From contig SZNP01000007.1 in NCBI GenBank assembly GCA_005239435.1, forward strand, positions 124,001 to 188,000: 64,000 bases of DNA, written 5' to 3'. Of this stretch, positions 60,079 to 64,000 are shown piece after piece (the first letter of the stretch is position 1; the number at the start of each line of letters is the position of its first letter). Source of the DNA: Halorussus salinisoli (lineage in GTDB: Archaea > Halobacteriota > Halobacteria > Halobacteriales > Haladaptataceae). Below the pieces are notes generated by a model. It did no database searches. It worked only from the letters and a program-made list of their open reading frames with translations, and was not told where the DNA came from. A program made the position numbers and the translations under genes.

Positions 60079-61281
60079 ATGAACTATCAGGCACTTCCGG
60101 ACGACCGGAAGCAACAGTTTCAGGACTACGTTCAGTACGCGTTCGGCCTCGAAGAGGGCCTACAGGAGGAGTACGACTGGGACCCCGACGAACAACCCGG
60201 CGACGCTCGGGCGCTGTTCGAGGGCGACCGGATGCTCTGTATCTGCAGTCACTACTGGTTTCGGACCGAACTCCGCGGCGAGCAGTTCGAGATGCCCGGC
60301 CTGTCGGCGGTGGCGACCCCGCCGGAACACCGCCGACAGGGTAACGTCGCCCGACTGCTCGCCGAATCGCTGACCGAGTACCGCGAGCGCGGCGACTTCC
60401 TGACGGCGCTGTGGGCGTTCGAGCATCCGTTTTACGAGCGCCAAGGGTGGGGACTGGCGAACAAGTGGGTCCGGTACGAGTGCGACCCCGAGGCGCTCTC
60501 GTTCGCCAGAGACTCCCCCGCGACCGGGGGCGAGTTCCGCCCTGTGGACGCCGACGAGTTCGACCGTCTCGACCCGGTACTCGCGGCCGACCACGAAGGG
60601 TACGAACTCGCCGTCGAGCGAACCGAGGACTGGTGGCGAGAGCGCGTCTTCAGCAGTTTGCGGACCGACCCCTACGTCTACGGGTGGGAGCGAGATGGCG
60701 AACTCCGAGGCTACGTCGTCTATCGCGTCGAGGACGAAGACGAGGGCAAGCGACTCCACGTCTCCGAACTCGCGGCCGCAGACCGCGAGGCGCGCCTGAA
60801 CCTCCTGCGACTGCTCGCCAACCACGACTCGCAGGTCGAGCGCGTGAGCATCTACGGACCGCCGGACACCTCACTGCTCGACGTGGTCGACGACCCCGCA
60901 GACGTCGACTGCGAGGTGAAGGCCGGGCCGATGGTCCGAATCGTGGACGTTCCGGCCGCAATCGAGGCGCTGGACTACCCGGCCGACCTCGACGCCGAGT
61001 TCTCCATCTCGGTATCGGACCTCCTCGTGGACTGGAACGACGGTAGTTTCCGAGTCGCAGTCGCCGACGGACGAGCGACCTGCGAACCGACCTCCGGAGA
61101 CGCAATCTCGAACCCGGACGTGACCACCAGCGTCGGCGCGCTCTCCCAGGTGTTCGTCGGCTACCACTCGGTCGCAGATGCCGAGACGCTGGCCGACCTC
61201 GAAGTCCGGACTCCCGACGTCCGCGATACCCTCGCAGCGATGTTCCCCGAGCGCGACGTGTTCCTGCGCGAGGTGTTCTGA
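60079..61281 (+). CDS. Eis-type GNAT acetyltransferase with SCP2-like C-terminus
   Basis: 400 residues from ATG 60079; CTATTTTG near 60050 is 29 bp upstream (leaderless). Eis-family layout: first GNAT with MPGLSAVATPPEHRRQGNVA (acetyl-CoA loop) and WAFEHPFYERQGWGLA, a second degenerate GNAT domain (LRGYVVYRVEDEDEGKRLHV, AADREARLNLLRLLANHDSQ) and a C-terminal sterol-carrier-like fold (FSISVSDLLVDWNDGSFRVA, LSQVFVGYHS) ending FLREVF. The free C-terminal carboxylate is the general base in Eis. Substrate unknown; Eis proteins acetylate amines, including aminoglycosides. Confidence 0.9.
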   Translation: MNYQALPDDRKQQFQDYVQYAFGLEEGLQEEYDWDPDEQPGDARALFEGDRMLCICSHYWFRTELRGEQFEMPGLSAVATPPEHRRQGNVARLLAESLTEYRERGDFLTALWAFEHPFYERQGWGLANKWVRYECDPEALSFARDSPATGGEFRPVDADEFDRLDPVLAADHEGYELAVERTEDWWRERVFSSLRTDPYVYGWERDGELRGYVVYRVEDEDEGKRLHVSELAAADREARLNLLRLLANHDSQVERVSIYGPPDTSLLDVVDDPADVDCEVKAGPMVRIVDVPAAIEALDYPADLDAEFSISVSDLLVDWNDGSFRVAVADGRATCEPTSGDAISNPDVTTSVGALSQVFVGYHSVADAETLADLEVRTPDVRDTLAAMFPERDVFLREVF

Positions 61282-61344
61282 TTCGCAAATCTCGATTCGG
61301 CTCGTAAATTCGGATTCGAGAGACGAAAGTACTATTATTCGTAA

Positions 61345-61500
61345 ATCTTGGCGCGCGCTGGCGCGAGGGACAAGTGAACGACCGGAGGGAATGAACGAAG
61401 AGGTTGGGGAGGCGTGAGGCCCGCGGTCGCGGTGCGGGGCCGTGCGGTGCGGTTGCGGTACTCCTTCGCGTCGGCAGTAGCTAGCTTCGTGCTACTTCCA
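61345..61500 (-). repeat. Intergenic hairpin repeat (family copy 4, hairpin lost)
   Basis: On the minus strand: GAAGCTAGCTACTGCCGACG, CGAAGGAGTACCGCAACCGC, GCGACCGCGGGCCTCACGCC, TCCCCAACCTCTTCG, CCCTCGCGCC, AGCGCGCGCC. It matches copy 2 (25866-26026) closely through the first 90 bp, but the long hairpin is missing, leaving only the right flank. The remainder of the 61282-61678 gap is AT-rich just after the Eis-type stop and otherwise without features. Confidence 0.75.
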
Positions 61501-61678
61501 TCTCGCTTCTGCTGAGTATCACAGGTCACTGGCTTACGGAGTCGCTAGCTACTTCTCAACGTTCTCCACCGAGTTTCCCCGACTCCCGCCGATTCCCAAC
61601 CGACTTTCCCCGACTCTCCACCCATCACGAGACCGACGAGCGACCAAACTCTTTACCGCGCGACACGTAGGCCCGGCC

Positions 61679-62590
61679 ATGAGAGACAACCGCGACGACC
61701 GACGCGGCCGCGACGACCGGCGCGACCCAGACGACAGGCGCGACTCCGAAGAACTGGACGAGCGCGTCGAGGAACTCGAAGCGCGGGTGCGCGAACTCCG
61801 GTCCGAACTGGGCCGACCGCCCGAGGGACCGCTCGGCCTGCCGCGCCCACCGACGCCGCGCGAGGTGCTGTCGTTCACCGGGAAGTACGCCATCCCGACC
61901 GCCATCGCCACGCTGGAGGCCAACGTCCGGGCGCTCGAGGCGCTCCAGCAGGTCATTCGACTCCTCGACCCCGAGCGAAGCGTCGTGAACGAGGAACGCG
62001 ACCGACTCCAGTCGCGCGCCGCCGACGCGAGTCGCCTCACCCTCGACCGACTGGAGTCGGCGCTCGAAGACGTCGAGACGACGATTCGGGAGAACGACCT
62101 GCCCCGCGAGGACGAGGCGCGAAGCCTCCTCGACGACGTTCGGAACGTCAACCGCGAGATACGCGACCGAGTCGAGAGCGAGCGCAGAGAGGTCGACGAG
62201 GCCCGCGAGCGCGAGCGGGACGTCAACCGCGAGCGGTTCTCGGCCGACCGTGAGGAGTCCGACCGCGACGCGGAGTCCGACCGCGCAGATGCGGGTCTGG
62301 ACGGCGGGACGACCATCGAACTGACCGACGAGGACGACGGCGACGCGGACGACGAGAGCGACGAGCTCGCCGAGGACCGCGCCGAGGTGGACGTGGAGGC
62401 CGAGCTCCGGTCCATCAAGGACGAAATCGAGAACCGGAGGAACGAGAGCGGTCCGGCGACAGACGCCGCGAGCGCGGAAGACGAATCGAACGAGAGCGGA
62501 GACGAAGCCACGTCCAGCGACGACGCCGAACCTGAATTCGACGACGATGCGGACGACGAGAGCGACGACCCCGGCGACGACACCGAATAG
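61679..62590 (+). CDS. Acidic coiled-coil protein with RDD-rich N-terminus
   Basis: 303 residues. The first 25 are almost only Arg and Asp (RDDRRGRDDRRDPDDRRDSE). Residues ~28-45 form a coiled coil (LDERVEELEARVRELRSELG), followed by a conserved-looking core (PREVLSFTGKYAIPTAIATL, LEALQQVIRLLDPERSV, RLTLDRLESALEDVETTIRE) and a very acidic Asp/Glu/Ser tail. No membrane segment or catalytic motif. Members of an unnamed haloarchaeal family look like this (possibly DUF7547, from recall). Its stop is directly followed by the stop of the convergent membrane hydrolase. Confidence 0.68.
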   Translation: MRDNRDDRRGRDDRRDPDDRRDSEELDERVEELEARVRELRSELGRPPEGPLGLPRPPTPREVLSFTGKYAIPTAIATLEANVRALEALQQVIRLLDPERSVVNEERDRLQSRAADASRLTLDRLESALEDVETTIRENDLPREDEARSLLDDVRNVNREIRDRVESERREVDEARERERDVNRERFSADREESDRDAESDRADAGLDGGTTIELTDEDDGDADDESDELAEDRAEVDVEAELRSIKDEIENRRNESGPATDAASAEDESNESGDEATSSDDAEPEFDDDADDESDDPGDDTE

Positions 62591-63145
62591 CTACTCGGCC
62601 ACCGTCTCACGGTCGCGGAGTCGCCGGTAGAGTCGGCGGACGAGCGACTGCCGGACGTCGCGGTGTCGGCCCGCGAACCACGCGGCCACCGCGATTCCGA
62701 CGCCGCCCGCGAGCATGGCGTAGTTGGCGGCGTCGTTCGTCGCGCGAACGAGGTCCAGCGAGTAGAGCGCGGGCGAGACGGGGTAGATGGGCATCACGCC
62801 CCACGGATTCAACACGTCCGCGAGGAGGTGGGAGACGACCGCGAACGCGCCGAGGAAGAAGGCCCACAGGCCACCCCGGAGCGCTTCTCGTCGGGGTCGC
62901 TTCAGGAGGGACGGCGCCACGACCAGCACGCAGAAGACACCGACCGCGACCGCGAACCAGAGGGTGTGGGTCACGCCGCGGTGGACCAGAAACTCCAACT
63001 GGCCGTCCACGTCCGGGAAGAGGGTGTACGCGAGGACGATACCACCGCCCGAGAGGGCGTCCCGAACGTACCCCTGCGAGAGTAGAACGTACCCGACCAC
63101 GGCGTAGAGGGCGAGCGCCATCCCGTAGTGGCCCGGCGGAAACAT
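62591..63145 (-). CDS. YdjM-like membrane-bound metal-dependent hydrolase
   Basis: 184 residues from ATG 63145; a minus-strand GATTAACG near 63174 supports a leaderless start. Four to five helices: HYGMALALYAVVGYVLLSQG, TLWFAVAVGVFCVLVVAPSL, LWAFFLGAFAVVSHLLADVL and YAMLAGGVGIAVAAWFAGRH. Polar metal-site candidates are typical of the family: FPDVDG, HRGVTHT and SHLLADVLNPWG. YdjM is a predicted membrane metalloenzyme of unproven substrate. Confidence 0.86.
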   Translation of the reverse strand: MFPPGHYGMALALYAVVGYVLLSQGYVRDALSGGGIVLAYTLFPDVDGQLEFLVHRGVTHTLWFAVAVGVFCVLVVAPSLLKRPRREALRGGLWAFFLGAFAVVSHLLADVLNPWGVMPIYPVSPALYSLDLVRATNDAANYAMLAGGVGIAVAAWFAGRHRDVRQSLVRRLYRRLRDRETVAE

Positions 63146-63278
63146 ACCGTGAAGCCGCCACGGACTCAACGTTAATCTACCGGTTTATAAATTGTCGAAT
63201 GCCGGATACGCGCTCGACTGGTATCACTCAGACGACACGCGACGAGTTGATATCCGTTCGGAGCCTATCCGATTCGTT

Positions 63279-63524
63279 ATGAGTCTGACACCGCTGTTCG
63301 GACCGGTTCCCGGCGGGATGGAGATGATGATCATCCTGCTCGTCGCAGTTCTGCTGTTCGGCGCGAACAAACTGCCGAAACTCGCCCGGTCGACGGGGCA
63401 AGCGATGGGCGAGTTCAAGAAAGGCCGCGAGGATATCGAACGCGAGATTCGGGAATCGGCGGAGGCCGCCGAGCGCGACGATTTCGAAGACGAACTCGCC
63501 GAGGACGAGACGGTCAACGTCTGA
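63279..63524 (+). CDS. tatA: Twin-arginine translocase subunit TatA
   Basis: 81 residues. One N-terminal helix (MEMMIILLVAVLLFGANKLP) followed by the amphipathic helix KLARSTGQAMGEFKKGREDI and an acidic tail; FGANKLPKLARSTGQAMGEF is the TatA/E hallmark. TatA forms the pore for folded proteins; haloarchaea export most secretory proteins this way, and this window alone encodes at least four Tat-type signals. TTTATAAA at 63183-63190 predicts a ~65-nt leader. An upstream GTG extension is not supported by the family. Confidence 0.95.
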   Translation: MSLTPLFGPVPGGMEMMIILLVAVLLFGANKLPKLARSTGQAMGEFKKGREDIEREIRESAEAAERDDFEDELAEDETVNV

Positions 63525-63619
63525 ACTCAGCGAAACGTCGGCATTCGCGCGGCAACTCCGAATTACCCTGCGAACGATTCCGTCGATTTTTGCCTACACC
63601 GGGCGTGGTGAACTCTCGC

Positions 63620-64000
63620 ATGACAGACCGACCCCGGACGTTTCGGTCGGCGTCTCGTCGGGCGTTCCTCCGGGTACTCGTCGCCGAGACCGCGGGAGCG
63701 TCGGCGGTCCGGCGCGTCCGCGCCGCGACCCGAGACGGGAATCGAACGCGAGGAAACGGAGCGGACGAACGCCGTGAACGCGAACAGCGAGGGTGGCAGT
63801 CGGGCCCGCCGATGCCCGACGAGCGAACCGAGGTCGCTGGGGTCGCCTCCGGGTCGGAGTTCCACGTCGTCGGTGGATTCGTGCCCGGTGACGTAACTGC
63901 CGAAGTCGGAATCTTCGACCCTGCGACCGGAACGTGGCGGACCGGCGACCCGCTTCCGGAGGCGCGACACCACGCCGCATCCGTCGCGATAGACGGCGAC
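63620..64000 (+). CDS. Tat-exported kelch-repeat protein, 3' truncated by window
   Basis: From ATG 63620 the frame is open to the last base (127 residues). SRRAFLRVLVAETAGASAVR resembles a Tat signal (twin Arg, then hydrophobic stretch) although its core is interrupted by charged residues. After a polar linker (~40-70) comes a kelch-type blade: EVAGVASGSEFHVVGGFVPG, VGIFDPATGTWRTGDPLPEA, RHHAASVAIDGD. Such proteins form beta-propellers at the cell surface. Position just after tatA, 95 bp downstream, is suggestive but not proof of cotranscription. Confidence 0.72.
   Translation, partial: MTDRPRTFRSASRRAFLRVLVAETAGASAVRRVRAATRDGNRTRGNGADERREREQRGWQSGPPMPDERTEVAGVASGSEFHVVGGFVPGDVTAEVGIFDPATGTWRTGDPLPEARHHAASVAIDGD

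Overview
The window is chromosomal DNA from a halophilic archaeon (class Halobacteria). Support: a GC-rich sequence with strongly acidic predicted proteins; haloarchaea-restricted families (HalX response regulator, HalOD1 domain, RNA polymerase epsilon-type protein, major S-layer glycoprotein, DpsA); many Tat-type lipoprotein signals; and TATA boxes 27-30 bp upstream of start codons, which implies leaderless mRNAs. I cannot fix the genus from the sequence alone. No tRNA, rRNA, CRISPR array or insertion sequence was found.

Layout. 1-4.7 kb: end of a FAD-linked oxidase, a histidine kinase broken by two frameshifts, the RNA polymerase epsilon-type gene bracketed by a 45-bp inverted repeat, a HalX response regulator and a RecA-like/winged-helix regulator. 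4.9-13.9 kb: sugar nucleotidylyltransferase/acetyltransferase, DCC thiol-disulfide protein, 2Fe-2S ferredoxin, FAD oxidoreductase, ferritin-like protein, lipoprotein, DUF1998 helicase and a CXXC-less thioredoxin-fold protein. 14.0-15.8 kb: an unrecognised A-B-A' gene set behind two tandem DtxR-like operators. 15.8-20.9 kb: a membrane protein and a translationally coupled TrmB-like regulator/RND exporter operon. 21-26 kb: HalOD1 protein, subtilase remnant, CorC-type protein, rhodanese lipoprotein, a three-gene membrane/RecA-like cassette and an acetyltransferase. 26-39.4 kb: central carbon and sugar metabolism (sugar-alcohol dehydrogenase, phosphotransacetylase-like protein overlapping ADP-forming acetyl-CoA synthetase, PEP carboxykinase, trehalose-6-phosphate synthase, PfkB kinase, sugar isomerase) plus a mechanosensitive channel, a TRIC-type channel and a tRNA deacylase.

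39.7-49.6 kb is a cell-surface block: cupredoxin, a large exported protein with four exact 333-bp repeats, the S-layer glycoprotein with a structured leader, and a second RND exporter. 50.0-51.6 kb carries orc1/cdc6 and, upstream of it, a symmetric set of four ORB-like elements that I read as a replication origin. 51.6-64 kb holds a GH5-like hydrolase, aldehyde dehydrogenase, carbon-nitrogen hydrolase, DpsA, a third RecA-like regulator paralog, an old yellow enzyme, an Eis-type acetyltransferase, an acidic coiled-coil protein, a membrane hydrolase, TatA and the start of a Tat-exported kelch protein.

The gaps between genes contain a dispersed repeat family whose members keep the same flanks and a perfect hairpin while the hairpin sequence itself differs. 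With the origin, the DtxR-like operators, the paired inverted repeats and the unusual S-layer C-terminus, these are the most interesting non-routine signals.
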